Shown one piece after another: positions 8,340-18,078 of a stretch of DNA of 64,000 nucleotides; the stretch's first letter is position 1, and each line of letters opens with the position of its first letter. The stretch comes from an uncultured Acetobacterium sp. GTDB taxonomy: Bacteria; Bacillota; Clostridia; Eubacteriales; Eubacteriaceae. The notes below the pieces were generated by a model. The model made no database searches. It was given only the letters and a program-made list of their open reading frames with translations, and was not told the DNA's origin. The translations under genes and the position numbers were made by a program. The stretch spans positions 806,001 through 870,000 of the forward strand of contig NZ_OY760905.1 of NCBI RefSeq assembly GCF_963664135.1. The letters are read 5' to 3'.

Positions 8340-10535
8340 GCGAAACCGATGCAGTTTATTTTTCAGGAGTTCCGCCTGTCCTGAGAGTTCTTCACTAGCA
8401 GCCGCACTTTCTTCTGCCGTAGCTGAATTCTGATGAACAACCTGGGCTACCTGTTCAATGCCATGATTGATCTGGGCTATTTCTGACGCTTGTTCATTGG
8501 ATGCGATCGCAATATTTCCAACCAGATCGGTTACCTTACCAATTCCATCGACCATTGATAAAAGAGCAGTTGCCGTTTCATCCGCAATCTCGGTTCCCCT
8601 CTTCACCTTGTTAATTGAACCTTCAATTAAAATAGTTGTCTCCTTAGCAGCGTCAGCGCTTCGGGCTGCCAAAGTCCGCACTTCCTGAGCGACGACGGCA
8701 AATCCCTTGCCATGCTGGCCGGCTCTGACTGCCTCAACCGCTGCATTTAAAGCCAGGATATTTGTCTGGAACGCAATATCATCAATCACTTTAATAATTT
8801 TTGAAATATCCATGGATGACTGATTAATTTCTCTCATCGAATGCTGCATCGCACTCATTTGCATATTTCCGTTTTCAGCACCAAGTTTAGCGTTTTTTGA
8901 TAGTCTTTGAGCTTCATTAGCATTCCTGGCATTGTTTTTTGTCTGAAGAGCTATTTCTGCAATCGAAGCAGTCAATTCCTCAATGGTGCTGGCCTGCTCT
9001 GTTGACCCCTGAGCCAGCAATTGACTGCCACCGGACACCTGATCAGCTCCTGAGGAAACCTGTTCAGCGGAATCATTAATTTCACTTAACAGTTCATTTA
9101 GTGTCGCTACAATACTATTCAGTGCATCCGAAATATCAGAAAAATCACCCTCGAATCGATCAATGGAACCCAAATCCAGATTGCCCTGACTAATTTCGCC
9201 GGTTATTTGTTTGATCCGATTTGTAATCCAGTTGAGGTATTCTTTAGTCTGATTGACCGATACTTTTAATTGATTAAATTCACCGTGATATTCCCCTTCT
9301 ATTGCAATGTGAAGGTTTCCGTTAGAAACACCTGACATGACTGCGATCACCTCGTCCAACGGCTGTTTGATTTTTTCCAGGATCGTATTCATCCCACTAA
9401 TCAAGGTTTTCCAGGAACCGTTAAATTTAGTTTCATCTGCTCTGGCACTGAGATTTCCATCAATAATTTCTTTAATGATCCACGTGGTATTTTCAATCAG
9501 ACTGCTGATTGAATTTTTCACCTGTATCATATTTCCTCTGATTGAATTAAACTGCTGATAGGCATCCTGGGTAAATTCATCAGGTTCTTCAACATCTAAA
9601 TCGAAGTTCAAATTACCATTTGCAAGGCAGATCAGATTATGCAAAAGTCGGTCAACTTCTTTTTGATTATAAGCGGATACACTCATCACTGGGGTTTGAT
9701 CCAGTGTCAGTTCCAACACATCGGTGGTGTTTTTGCCATTTTTATCTTTCAGAAAAGCAATATCTTCTTTGTAATATTTCCCTCTCGCTTCAAAGTTTGT
9801 TGTATTCAAGCCCTTTTCAATTAACAGCCGGCGGGCACAGTTTTCATTTCCACACATGTTGGATCCCGATACGCTGCAATCCATCCCGATTGCCAATTCC
9901 CGCTCGGTAATGATTCCTTTGGCGAGCAAATAATTGGCCATACTTTTATTGACATATTTGTATTTAAAATCGCTGTCTGAAACTAATAGCGAGTATGGAA
10001 GTGCATCCAAGATGGCACCATAGAATTCTTTCTGATCCGTTTCTTTTTTTACTGCCACTTGCTGATTATTCAAAATTTTATAGAAACCACCCGAAAGCAA
10101 TGCTGCATGATTATCATGCTCTCCGTCATTTTGTGACTCAAGTAAATTTAAAGAATTCCGGATTTTAATTAAATTATTACTGAGCTGATCCGTTTCTGAA
10201 ACGGATTGAATTGCAAATGAAAAATTTCCATCTGCAATCATTTGGGCAATCTGTTCTTGGTCATCTTTTTGTTTTTTAATCGCTTGTATAGAATTTTCCA
10301 AACTCAATATTACGCTGTTGTTGTTTTTAAATATAATCCAAATCAAAATAGTTGCAGCTGTCAAGCCGATGCCAAAAACAAAAATAAGTTTGACATCAAT
10401 CTGATTAAGTATCTCCCCCGCTGTGATTAAATCAGCTAACCAAAGAATGAAGCTCACAATACTTAATATCATTATAAATAACGGTAACCCTTGTCCTGAA
10501 AACAATCTTGAACCGGGTTTTCTTGTTGATTTCAT
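8322..10535 (-). CDS. methyl-accepting chemotaxis protein with Cys-rich PAS domain
   Basis: 737 residues. Two transmembrane helices lie at about 15-40 and 48-70 with almost no extracellular loop, so sensing is likely cytoplasmic. A PAS-like domain spans about 165-290 ('[20 protein letters not shown]') and carries a cluster C-x7-C-x4-C in '[15 protein letters not shown]'. HAMP-like repeats follow (about 290-500), then the signalling domain with its hairpin tip ('[19 protein letters not shown]'). Ala is replaced by Val in the usual 'EAARAG'. No C-terminal tethering pentapeptide is seen. Start ATG at 10535 follows GGAGGAATAG. It probably senses an internal redox or metabolite signal. Confidence 0.92.
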   Translation of the reverse strand: MKSTRKPGSRLFSGQGLPLFIMILSIVSFILWLADLITAGEILNQIDVKLIFVFGIGLTAATILIWIIFKNNNSVILSLENSIQAIKKQKDDQEQIAQMIADGNFSFAIQSVSETDQLSNNLIKIRNSLNLLESQNDGEHDNHAALLSGGFYKILNNQQVAVKKETDQKEFYGAILDALPYSLLVSDSDFKYKYVNKSMANYLLAKGIITERELAIGMDCSVSGSNMCGNENCARRLLIEKGLNTTNFEARGKYYKEDIAFLKDKNGKNTTDVLELTLDQTPVMSVSAYNQKEVDRLLHNLICLANGNLNFDLDVEEPDEFTQDAYQQFNSIRGNMIQVKNSISSLIENTTWIIKEIIDGNLSARADETKFNGSWKTLISGMNTILEKIKQPLDEVIAVMSGVSNGNLHIAIEGEYHGEFNQLKVSVNQTKEYLNWITNRIKQITGEISQGNLDLGSIDRFEGDFSDISDALNSIVATLNELLSEINDSAEQVSSGADQVSGGSQLLAQGSTEQASTIEELTASIAEIALQTKNNARNANEAQRLSKNAKLGAENGNMQMSAMQHSMREINQSSMDISKIIKVIDDIAFQTNILALNAAVEAVRAGQHGKGFAVVAQEVRTLAARSADAAKETTILIEGSINKVKRGTEIADETATALLSMVDGIGKVTDLVGNIAIASNEQASEIAQINHGIEQVAQVVHQNSATAEESAAASEELSGQAELLKNKLHRFRLRDNV

Positions 10536-10566
10536 CTATTCCTCCATGATCAGCAAAAATTTAAAA

Positions 10567-10615
10567 TGCAGTTCTGTTTTGATTCAATAAAAATTTGCGC
10601 TCGAAACAGAACTGC
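10567..10615 (-). terminator. terminator of the GPH transporter
   Basis: Perfect 12-bp arms GCAGTTCTGTTT (10568-10579) and AAACAGAACTGC (10604-10615), about 20 bp after the transporter stop. On the minus strand the stem is followed by ATTTTAAATTTTTG. Confidence 0.6.
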
Positions 10616-10632
10616 AATGCTTCAGGAATTAG

Positions 10633-12021
10633 TTAATTTGTTTCGACTTTTAGATTTGCGGTTTTACCCGCTTCAATTTCTTTACGCATATCGATGACAT
10701 CACTATCTTTCATTTTCATCATCAGTAGCGGTAAAATAGCAACTGCGATCAGAATAGCCGGGATAATAAAGAAAGCCGTCGACATATTGCCAACAATCTG
10801 ATCAGTTACGGTCATTTGCGCACTGTAGCCAATGAAACCAAGTACAGCGGTGATAATTAGACCACGGATAAAAAGTGACATTTTAATCGAAAAACTGAGT
10901 AATCCCATAATAAAACCGGTGGTGTTTTTCCCGGTGGAGAATTCTGCATAGGTTGCTGCATTTGCATAAAGACTGGTTGTCAGTCCAAAAGAAATCCCGT
11001 AGAATAACTGGCTGATTCCCAGACAGACCATAACGCCCATAAGATTCGGGGAAACCATCATTGCGATAACAATCATTGCTGCTGCGCCACCCATTCCTAA
11101 TACAGTTGTCATTTTTGTTCCCAATTTTTCCACAAAAGTTTTTGATAAAAGGGCACCAATCAGGCAGCAGATGTTCATTACCAGCAAAAGATTACCAATT
11201 GCAGCGGGATTGCCAATAACAAGTTTACAGTAGTATGCGGCTAACGCCATCATCATATAATAACCACTGAGGCGGAGAAACTCACAAACCAGGACTGAAA
11301 TTAGCGGTGGGTTCTTCCCAACGCCCTTGAACATATCTGCAATCGTCACCTTCTGCTTAGCTGCCGCTTCTTTTGACACTTCCTGAGGCTTATCATAACC
11401 GTCGGTAATTTTAAAGTGGATCAGGTAACCAATACACATTAAGACACTGGTAATGAGGGCAGTTATTGTATAACCAATTAACTGACTTTCTCCGCTGCCA
11501 AAACTGACGGCAAAGAATCCGATCATCAGAATGATCAGTTTGGATCCGCCAATTCGTCCGGCATTCATCCAGGCCGAAATTCGGCCCGAAATATGTGCAC
11601 GTTCGGTCGGATCATCGGTAACGGCACCAGCAAGGGCACGGCTGGCGGTATAAAAAATATTCCATAAGGTATGCGAAATAAGATAACAGATTGTAAAGAC
11701 GATGCCCGCTGTTGTGGCTGAACCAACACCAGTGAACTCCATAACAAAGAAGACTGATGCTACCCCAGGGGCAAATAGTAACCAGGAGCGGTATTTTCCC
11801 CATTTCATGTTGGATTTATCGACAATACCACCGGCAATAAATGCAGTTATTAAATCCCCCATTGCCGTAATGGAAATGATGGTTCCGGCCATAGCGACAT
11901 TGAGTTTCAAAACATCTGTTAAGAACACCATCATGAAATAGAGTTCAATGCAAACCATAAACGAGAAGAACATATCACCGATACCATAAAAATTCTTAAT
12001 TTTATTATTCATTCTGATCAT
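10633..12021 (-). CDS. MFS transporter, glycoside-pentoside-hexuronide (GPH) type
   Basis: 462 residues with twelve predicted helices. The N-terminus ('KIKNFYGIGDMFFSFM') and 'DPTERAHISGRISAWMNAGR' resemble the GPH:cation symporter family (MelB-like). GGAGG lies 10 bases before the ATG at 12021. It is downstream of methyltransferase module B on the same strand, separated by 190 bp containing a hairpin, so it may import that module's methylated substrate, possibly a glycoside. That role is inferred from position only. Confidence 0.82.
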   Translation of the reverse strand: MIRMNNKIKNFYGIGDMFFSFMVCIELYFMMVFLTDVLKLNVAMAGTIISITAMGDLITAFIAGGIVDKSNMKWGKYRSWLLFAPGVASVFFVMEFTGVGSATTAGIVFTICYLISHTLWNIFYTASRALAGAVTDDPTERAHISGRISAWMNAGRIGGSKLIILMIGFFAVSFGSGESQLIGYTITALITSVLMCIGYLIHFKITDGYDKPQEVSKEAAAKQKVTIADMFKGVGKNPPLISVLVCEFLRLSGYYMMMALAAYYCKLVIGNPAAIGNLLLVMNICCLIGALLSKTFVEKLGTKMTTVLGMGGAAAMIVIAMMVSPNLMGVMVCLGISQLFYGISFGLTTSLYANAATYAEFSTGKNTTGFIMGLLSFSIKMSLFIRGLIITAVLGFIGYSAQMTVTDQIVGNMSTAFFIIPAILIAVAILPLLMMKMKDSDVIDMRKEIEAGKTANLKVETN

Positions 12022-12101
12022 TTTTTTCGATCCTCCAGATCTAATTTGTTTTAATTTATTGTTAAACGTTTTCTTCCGATATCAAATCACCTGCTCAGCT
12101 G

Positions 12102-12140
12102 CCCAACCGGAACTCGAAGAGAATCTTCGAGACCGTCGGG
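12102..12140. other. stem-loop between corrinoid gene and transporter
   Basis: CTCGAAGA (12113-12120) pairs with TCTTCGAG (12124-12131) with a 3-nt loop, extended by partly pairing GC-rich arms. There is no T-run on the minus strand, so it more likely sets mRNA stability or partial attenuation between the methyltransferase genes and the transporter. Confidence 0.5.
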
Positions 12141-12211
12141 TTTATTTCTGAATAACTTGTTTAACGCATATCAGTTACGCTTAACAATCAGAATTAATCG
12201 GGGGCAAATGA

Positions 12212-12838
12212 CTAGGCAACCATTTCTTTGGCTTTGACCGCAGCAGAACCGGCATCCGGTGCATAACCATCGGCACCAATTTCTGTAGCGTATTCAGGGG
12301 TCACCGGGGCACCGCCAACAATCACTTTCATCTCCGGCAATTCCGCTTTAATTGTTTGAACGGCTTCTTTGAGGGCCGGCATGGTAGTTGTCAGAAGACC
12401 AGAACAGGCAACCAGAACCACGTTAGCATTTTCATTAACAGCCTCTACAAATTTTTCAGCTGGAACATCAACACCCAAGTCCACCATATCAAAACCAGCG
12501 CTTTCAATCATCATCGCAACCAGGTTCTTTCCGATGTCGTGAAGATCACCGGCAACAGTTCCAATGATGCAGGTTCCTAATGAGGTGGAGTCCGCTCCAG
12601 CCATTAATGGTTTTAGCACCTCGACACCTTTTGACATCGCTTTGGCGGCAATCAACATTTCTGGCACAAAGATTTCACCGGCTGAGAATTTATCCCCAAC
12701 TACGCCCATGGAGGCGATCATCGCGTCCAAAATGTCCTGAACTTTGTCGCCAGCATCCAGAGATTCCTGAACGGTGGCTGCCACTTTTTTTGATTTACCG
12801 GTTTCTACTAGAACTTTTACTTCTTCAATTTTTGACAT
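12212..12838 (-). CDS. corrinoid methyl-carrier protein (module B)
   Basis: 208 residues, the usual size for MtvC/MtaC/MtbC-type proteins. An N-terminal helical cap domain (about 1-85) is followed by a Rossmann B12-binding domain with D-x-H-x-x-G at D98, H100 and G103. 'SGLLTTTMPALKE' and 'GGAPVT' complete the corrinoid lower-ligand pocket. The His binds cobalt from below while Co(I) accepts the methyl group. It lies third in the order UroD methyltransferase, methyl-THF methyltransferase, corrinoid protein. It is very similar to the corrinoid proteins of modules D and F. Confidence 0.93.
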   Translation of the reverse strand: MSKIEEVKVLVETGKSKKVAATVQESLDAGDKVQDILDAMIASMGVVGDKFSAGEIFVPEMLIAAKAMSKGVEVLKPLMAGADSTSLGTCIIGTVAGDLHDIGKNLVAMMIESAGFDMVDLGVDVPAEKFVEAVNENANVVLVACSGLLTTTMPALKEAVQTIKAELPEMKVIVGGAPVTPEYATEIGADGYAPDAGSAAVKAKEMVA

Positions 12839-12965
12839 GTTATTTTCTCCTATTTATTATTAAATTTGATCATATCCAAATTATAAAAACGAACAATCCT
12901 TGCTTTGATGTCGGTTTTCGCAAGCCATTGTGTAAATCGACATCAAAGCTAATGGCAGTTAATTT

Positions 12966-13763
12966 TTATTTAACAAAAATACCTTCACGGTAGGCGCTGA
13001 TGTATTCCATACAGTATTCGTCCTCGCCCATCATGGCTTCAGTAGCGAACAGCATTCCCATCATATCCTTGTTCAAAGGATCCAAAATGAAACTATCCAT
13101 GCCGGCGCTCATCGCTAAAACAGCAAAGGCCTGATTAGCAATCCGTCGGGCCGGCAGATTGAAGGAAATGTTGCTGACCGCTCCGGTAACGTGGATGGTC
13201 GGATATTGGGCTTTGATACCGCGAATGACCTCAGTCACCATCTGGATTCCATCTTCGGAGGTACACAGCATTTCAATCAGGGGATCAATATGCATCCGGG
13301 ATGGATCGATCTTGTAATCCTGGCATTTTGCCATTAAATCGGTAAAAACATCCAAACGATCTTTCGCGGTTTTGGGGATTCCCTTATCGCTATTTAAGAG
13401 CGCCACGCATTCCCATTTGGTATCCGCCAACACTTTAAAGGCTATGTCCACCTTATCGCCCTCTAATGAAACCGAATTAAACAGTCCCGGTTTGTTACAG
13501 TATTTCATCGACTCGATGCAGGTGTAAACGTTGGGGCTATCTACCGCAATCGGTACATCAGTGGCATCCTGAACGATATCGATTAACCATTTCATGGTTT
13601 CCAGTTCAATGTCATCATCTACTGATGCACAGACATCAATAAAGTCTGCACCGGCTTCGGCCTGTTTGATGGCCAGATTTTTAATAAATTCGGCATCCTT
13701 AGCCGCAATGGCTTTGGCGGTTGAGGGGATCGCTCCGTTAATTTTTTCTCCAATAATGATCAA
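12966..13763 (-). CDS. methyl-THF:corrinoid methyltransferase (module B)
   Basis: 265 residues of pterin-binding TIM-barrel fold, related to AcsE/MeTr and MtvA. 'IIIGEKINGAIPSTAKAI' opens the barrel, 'DVCASVDDD' and 'IDPLIEML' carry pterin-contact acids, and 'VSNISFNLPARR' holds the conserved Asn. It passes the methyl group from the corrinoid protein to tetrahydrofolate. The start codon is TTG at 13763, supported by GGAGG 8 bases upstream that overlaps the end of the preceding gene; no ATG is available. The second half of the protein is almost identical to the module F copy. Confidence 0.9.
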   Translation of the reverse strand: MIIIGEKINGAIPSTAKAIAAKDAEFIKNLAIKQAEAGADFIDVCASVDDDIELETMKWLIDIVQDATDVPIAVDSPNVYTCIESMKYCNKPGLFNSVSLEGDKVDIAFKVLADTKWECVALLNSDKGIPKTAKDRLDVFTDLMAKCQDYKIDPSRMHIDPLIEMLCTSEDGIQMVTEVIRGIKAQYPTIHVTGAVSNISFNLPARRIANQAFAVLAMSAGMDSFILDPLNKDMMGMLFATEAMMGEDEYCMEYISAYREGIFVK

Positions 13764-13766
13764 TGT

Positions 13767-14777
13767 TTAAACCTCCAGCTCGGGAATATAATCGATGCCG
13801 GCTTTTTTAGCATCCATAAACGGTTTCCCGTGTTTTTTGATGAATTCCAGACAGATGGCCTCATTCGGCGGATTCAAACTGTAGGCAACAGTGGCATCAA
13901 TGATCAGACCGGTTCCATCACTGGCCAGCATGTTCATCCAGCGAACCACCATTTCTTCGATTTCCTGGCGACTTGAACCGGCTTTTCCCAATACACCTTG
14001 GGTATCGAGACCAGGCATAAAAACGATCTTATCGCCAAACTCTTTTTTGACCTGAACGAGATCATTACAAGGCATGACGCTGTCCCAACCGTCAAAACCA
14101 CATTCCAGCCAATCTGGAATAATCTTTTCAATCCGGCCGCAACTGTGATGCAAAACATACTTGTAGCCGATTTCACGAGCTGCTTCAACAATTCGTTTGT
14201 ATCGTGGAAACAGGTACTCTTTGTAAAAATCGGTGGATAAAAATTGTGAAGCTTGGGTTGCCATATCATCGTGATAGACCAGGATGTCCGGTTGGGCAAT
14301 TTCAAATACTTTTTTAAACAGGCGGATTTTATGTTCAGTAATCGCCTCAAGCACTTCCCCAAATTCTTCTGGGTCTTCCATGCAGGCACAGAGAGCATTT
14401 TCAAATCCCATCAGAATATGGGTTCGCTCAAAAATTCCATTAAGAGATACGTATTGGGTCATTTTTTGTTCCCGATTAGAGAAAGCTTTGGTCTCTTCGA
14501 TCATCAGGATAAAATCGAACTTGTCCAGATCAGGGATATTGATTTTTTCTCGCCACTCGTCCAGATCCTCAAATTTGATATCGCTGGTGTCTGGATGGGT
14601 AATATTTAGCGCTGTTGGACAGCTGATCCAATGACAGCCCCAGGCATCATCTCCGGTGGTCATAATTGGCCGTTCGACAATATAGTCACGGATACCATAG
14701 GTGTCATTACCCAGATGGGGAATCCAGTCTGGTTGTTTGTGCTGAAAAATCAACTCCATGTTTTCGCGTTCAGTCAT
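13767..14777 (-). CDS. UroD-fold corrinoid methyltransferase (module B)
   Basis: 336 residues. The zinc-type H-x-C motif is at H211 and C213 ('LHHSCGRIEK'), and 'VYHDDMATQASQFLS' (about 167-181) is the conserved active-site segment. It would cleave the methyl ether or similar bond of the substrate and methylate the corrinoid protein at 12212. First gene of the module B operon; AAAGGAG precedes the ATG at 14777. A PucR-type regulator is divergent from it. Confidence 0.88.
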   Translation of the reverse strand: MTERENMELIFQHKQPDWIPHLGNDTYGIRDYIVERPIMTTGDDAWGCHWISCPTALNITHPDTSDIKFEDLDEWREKINIPDLDKFDFILMIEETKAFSNREQKMTQYVSLNGIFERTHILMGFENALCACMEDPEEFGEVLEAITEHKIRLFKKVFEIAQPDILVYHDDMATQASQFLSTDFYKEYLFPRYKRIVEAAREIGYKYVLHHSCGRIEKIIPDWLECGFDGWDSVMPCNDLVQVKKEFGDKIVFMPGLDTQGVLGKAGSSRQEIEEMVVRWMNMLASDGTGLIIDATVAYSLNPPNEAICLEFIKKHGKPFMDAKKAGIDYIPELEV

Positions 14778-14816
14778 TTGTTTTTTCTCCTTTTACTTTT
14801 TTTACAATACAATAAT

Positions 14817-14846
14817 TTGACACAAGAACAACATGTGCACTATACT
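14817..14846 (+). promoter_or_regulatory. sigma-A promoter for PucR-type regulator (module B)
   Basis: TTGACA (14817-14822) and TATACT (14841-14846) with 18-bp spacing, 138 bp upstream of the ATG at 14984. The long leader contains a TGTGC...GCACA inverted repeat at about 14946-14961. Confidence 0.5.
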
Positions 14847-14983
14847 AATGACACATCTGTTTTCTGAAATCGTTGTTACCAGTATTATCTTTCTTTTTAC
14901 TAAAAAAATCATCGGACGGTCGGACAGAGAAAAATCAAAAAATACTGTGCAGACGGCACAATAGATAAAAACAGGAGAGTTTT

Positions 14984-16528
14984 ATGGAAATTTCGTTGCA
15001 GATTGTCTTGGAGAAACTGAATTTAAGTGCCAACACGGCTGAACTGAAAGCCCCGCATCAGTCCGTTTTTAGTGATGTGCGCCTGATTTCACCTGAGCTA
15101 TCGGTCTTAAAAAGTGGGATTTTATATGTCGGTGAAGTTCAGTCTACAAATGGAATGAACTACGAATCTGGCTGTGGACTGTGTCTGCTGAACGATTCCG
15201 GAAAATTCCCCGATGATACGCTTTTACCCTGTGACACGCTTTTGATTGGTGTTAAATATTCCCTTTTTGAACTGTTTAATCGCATCTCTCAACTATTTTA
15301 CGAGATTCGCACCCAGTTTGAAAAGCTGACCCAAGCTATCCTTCAGAAAAAAGGCCTCCAACAGGTAGTTGAAATTATTTCGGAAGTCTGTGGTAACCCG
15401 GTTTATCTGGTGGATACTAGTTTTAAGGTGCTGGGCATCCACGGGCCGGAAACGATGCCGGAAATGAGTGCCAACTGGCGACGGCTGCTCAGTGATGGTT
15501 ATCTGCCTTACAACATCGTGATGAACCTCATCGAAAGCAACGAACTGCAATCCATGGAATCTGGTCTCTGTGCTGATCTGATCGTTTCAAAATTTTTCTA
15601 CACGCCGTTTATCAACTATAACATGCGCTATAAAAATAAACTTCAAGGACATTTTTTTGTGGTCGGGATGCTCAAAAAAATCACCCCGGGGGATGTAGAG
15701 CTGACCAATCTGGCGGGCCCCTATGTCCTTGATGCGATCCGATCCGACCCGCATTTTCAAACCACTCGAGGTCGTTATTATGAGCATTTCATCATCGATA
15801 TGCTGGAAGGCAAGCCGATGCAGTTGGCTCACATTAAAAATCAGGTCAGTGCCCTGAAGCTTGATTTCAACGATGCCTACACCGTCGTCAAGATCAATCC
15901 CCAGCTTCATGATGAACTACGGAATGAACAAATCTCACGGCAGCTCGAACATATCAACGGCTGCAAACCGGTTTTTTATAAAAATGCCATTGTTGCTGTT
16001 TTCCCTAAACTTCAGCGCCAGCAAACCAGTCTGATCAATAAATTAAGAGCTTTGAGCAACAGTATCAACGGCACCATCGGTATCAGCGATGAAATCCAGG
16101 GGTTTGCCAATCTTCATCACCTCTATATTCAAGCTGCCACCGCCATCATCTTGGGACAACAGCTGGCTTTGCCGACCACGATTTATCGCTATCAGGATGT
16201 GATGCGCTTTCACCCGTTTCTTGGGTTTGATAAGAAAGATGAACTGGCCGCTATGTGTCATCCGGGGATGCTGATCCTTCAGGCCTATGATGCCGAACAC
16301 GAGACCAAATTTGTAGAAACCCTGGAAACCTATTTAAAGCATGAACGGCACAGCCTGCCCACCGCTACGGCCCTCCATATTCATCGCAATACCTTAAGCT
16401 ACCGACTGGAAAAAATCAATCAGCTCTTTTCTTTTAATCTGGATGACCCTTTTGAACGGGAACGACTTCTGCAGACATTGAATATTGTTTCCTATCTCAA
16501 CCACGCTTCTTTCTCATCCGAATTATGA
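14984..16528 (+). CDS. PucR-type transcriptional regulator (module B)
   Basis: 514 residues. A PucR-type helix-turn-helix lies at the C-terminus ('LPTATALHIHRNTLSYRLEK', about 465-485). The N-terminal half is a variable sensory region as in the paralogs at 5272 and 33033. CAGGAGAG precedes the ATG. Divergent from module B, which it most likely activates in response to the substrate. Confidence 0.88.
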   Translation: MEISLQIVLEKLNLSANTAELKAPHQSVFSDVRLISPELSVLKSGILYVGEVQSTNGMNYESGCGLCLLNDSGKFPDDTLLPCDTLLIGVKYSLFELFNRISQLFYEIRTQFEKLTQAILQKKGLQQVVEIISEVCGNPVYLVDTSFKVLGIHGPETMPEMSANWRRLLSDGYLPYNIVMNLIESNELQSMESGLCADLIVSKFFYTPFINYNMRYKNKLQGHFFVVGMLKKITPGDVELTNLAGPYVLDAIRSDPHFQTTRGRYYEHFIIDMLEGKPMQLAHIKNQVSALKLDFNDAYTVVKINPQLHDELRNEQISRQLEHINGCKPVFYKNAIVAVFPKLQRQQTSLINKLRALSNSINGTIGISDEIQGFANLHHLYIQAATAIILGQQLALPTTIYRYQDVMRFHPFLGFDKKDELAAMCHPGMLILQAYDAEHETKFVETLETYLKHERHSLPTATALHIHRNTLSYRLEKINQLFSFNLDDPFERERLLQTLNIVSYLNHASFSSEL

Positions 16529-16587
16529 CCACCAGTTACGCAGTCTGGTTATCTTTAATCCTAATAAGCAAGTAATTAAACAAATTT

Positions 16588-16626
16588 AAAAAAGGATAGG
16601 TGCTTCTAAAAGCCCTATCCCTTTTG
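16588..16626 (+). terminator. terminator of the module B regulator
   Basis: AAAAGGATAGG pairs with CCTATCCCTTT across a 12-nt loop, 60 bp after the stop at 16528. Confidence 0.65.
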
Positions 16627-16651
16627 GTGATGATATCTTTATTTAATTTTA

Positions 16652-16761
16652 TCAATGTAATTCCTGCAAATGCATTTTTTCCTCCTTTGCTAATTATGCA
16701 CTTACTATTTGTTTAATTAGTATTTACACAGTTAATATATTAGCTTTTGCTTGCTTGTCAA
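16652..16761 (-). promoter_or_regulatory. orphan promoter, ribosome site and 7-codon frame
   Basis: The 389-bp gap 16529-16917 holds a good minus-strand promoter (TTGACA at 16756-16761, TATATT at 16734-16739, 16-bp spacing). A strong AAAGGAGG ribosome site and an ATG at 16675 follow, but the frame stops after seven codons (MHLQELH). It looks like the front end of a deleted gene; a leader peptide is the alternative. The rest of the gap shows nothing recognisable. Confidence 0.4.
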
Positions 16762-16917
16762 GCGCTGTAATAAAAACCAAATTTCGACGATTTATTTTTA
16801 TCAAAAACAAAAGACACGCAATAAATGATTATCTTCTTCCATTAACTGCGTATCTTATTATTTCTTATTTTTTTAATTGGTTCGTTCTGAAATGTCCCGA
16901 TCAGCATTGCGAATTAG

Positions 16918-17442
16918 CTAGAAACTGCTGTTGGGCTGTTTCAGGAATTCGATTTCTGCTGGTGTGGACACTCGATTTAGCAAGGCGTTGCGATGGGGAT
17001 AACGGCCAAATTGATCGATGATCTGCTTGTGCATGATTTCAAATTCCAGGGTCAAGGGATCGCCCAGCTGCTCAAAAAGAGGCAAAGCTTTTTGATGAAC
17101 AAACGCTGACTCCGAATGCATGAAGGGCATCAGCACAAATCGTTGCTGTTCCTGGGAAAGGCTGGCAAACTCCGGTTGCCGGACGGCTTCCTGGGCCAAT
17201 ACAAGTGCGATGAGATCTTGGGCAAACGCCTTTTGATGATCCCGGTTTAAATTTCTGGAAAACTGATCCAGCAGAATGATCTCCGCCAGCCGGCCATCCA
17301 TGGTTTCTCGCCAGTCGGATAACAGACCGTTGCAGCCGTCAATCCAGAGATCATAAAACGCTGATCTGATTTCCTCGTCGAAGGCTCCGTTCTTTTGAAA
17401 CCAGAAAGGCTTGTTCTCCGGTTTGAACCAAAACGCCAGCAC
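16918..17442 (-). CDS. DUF924 family protein
   Basis: 174 residues matching DUF924 (TPR-like helical fold): 'VLAFWF' at the start, 'IILLDQFSRNLNRD', 'FVLMPFMHSE' and 'FGRYPHRN'. Function is unknown. No ATG is available; GTG at 17442 is the first start and lies only 15 nt after the stop of the upstream gene. The upstream TAG is in the same reading frame, and the residues between it and the GTG (DDSQK) would continue a normal DUF924 N-terminus, so the original start may have been lost. Confidence 0.82.
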   Translation of the reverse strand: MLAFWFKPENKPFWFQKNGAFDEEIRSAFYDLWIDGCNGLLSDWRETMDGRLAEIILLDQFSRNLNRDHQKAFAQDLIALVLAQEAVRQPEFASLSQEQQRFVLMPFMHSESAFVHQKALPLFEQLGDPLTLEFEIMHKQIIDQFGRYPHRNALLNRVSTPAEIEFLKQPNSSF

Positions 17443-17457
17443 CTTCTGGCTATCGTC

Positions 17458-18078
17458 CTAGCTTGAATTTTTCCCGGTCGTCTGGGGAAATACCTCTCCC
17501 AAAATATCGTTTTTCAGATCAAGACAAGCTTGATAAAGAGCTCTGGCCGCAGGAAGATGTTTTTCCTTGAAGCCCGGGTCAGTGATTAACGCCAGATTAA
17601 CCTCCACCCCGGATTTTGAGGCAGCGGCGGCGGCCTCAGCCAGATAAACTCCGCCGACCAGATCTCCCAACACTCTTGAAAAACTGCTTCCGATGATTTT
17701 CTCGATCTGCACCAGCAACGTATGGCAATGGCTAAGAATGGTCAGAAAAGGTTCGGTCGCACCTTTCATTGCTTCTTGATAAGCTTGGGGATCAGCTTTT
17801 TTATCTTTGGCTGCTGCAATCACCCGGCTATAGGCAATAATATCCTCATCGGCGAGATCCAGGCAGGCTGTCCGAAGCCGTTCCCCCACTGCCAGAGATT
17901 CTTTTAGTAATGCGTTTTCCCCATGTTTTCTCAGGCTGCCGTCACAGGACATTTCCAGCAATGCTGCTGCCATCGCTGCCGCTGTTGCTGCTGCACTGCC
18001 AGCCGCCGGACTGGGAAAATCACAAACCGCCATTTTTTTCAGATAAACATCCACCGTTAAATCCTTTATCTTATCCAT
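17458..18078 (-). CDS. cyclodeaminase/cyclohydrolase family protein (FTCD_C)
   Basis: 206 residues of the formiminotransferase-cyclodeaminase C-terminal family, which also contains methenyl-THF cyclohydrolase FchA of acetogens. 'FPSPAAGSAAATAAAMAAAL' near 21-40 is the typical folate-binding glycine/alanine stretch. A role in interconverting methenyl-THF and formyl-THF is possible and would suit an acetogen, but FchA and related formimino-THF cyclodeaminases cannot be told apart here. ATG at 18078 is preceded by AAAGGAG. Followed 15 nt later by the DUF924 gene. Confidence 0.82.
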   Translation of the reverse strand: MDKIKDLTVDVYLKKMAVCDFPSPAAGSAAATAAAMAAALLEMSCDGSLRKHGENALLKESLAVGERLRTACLDLADEDIIAYSRVIAAAKDKKADPQAYQEAMKGATEPFLTILSHCHTLLVQIEKIIGSSFSRVLGDLVGGVYLAEAAAAASKSGVEVNLALITDPGFKEKHLPAARALYQACLDLKNDILGEVFPQTTGKNSS

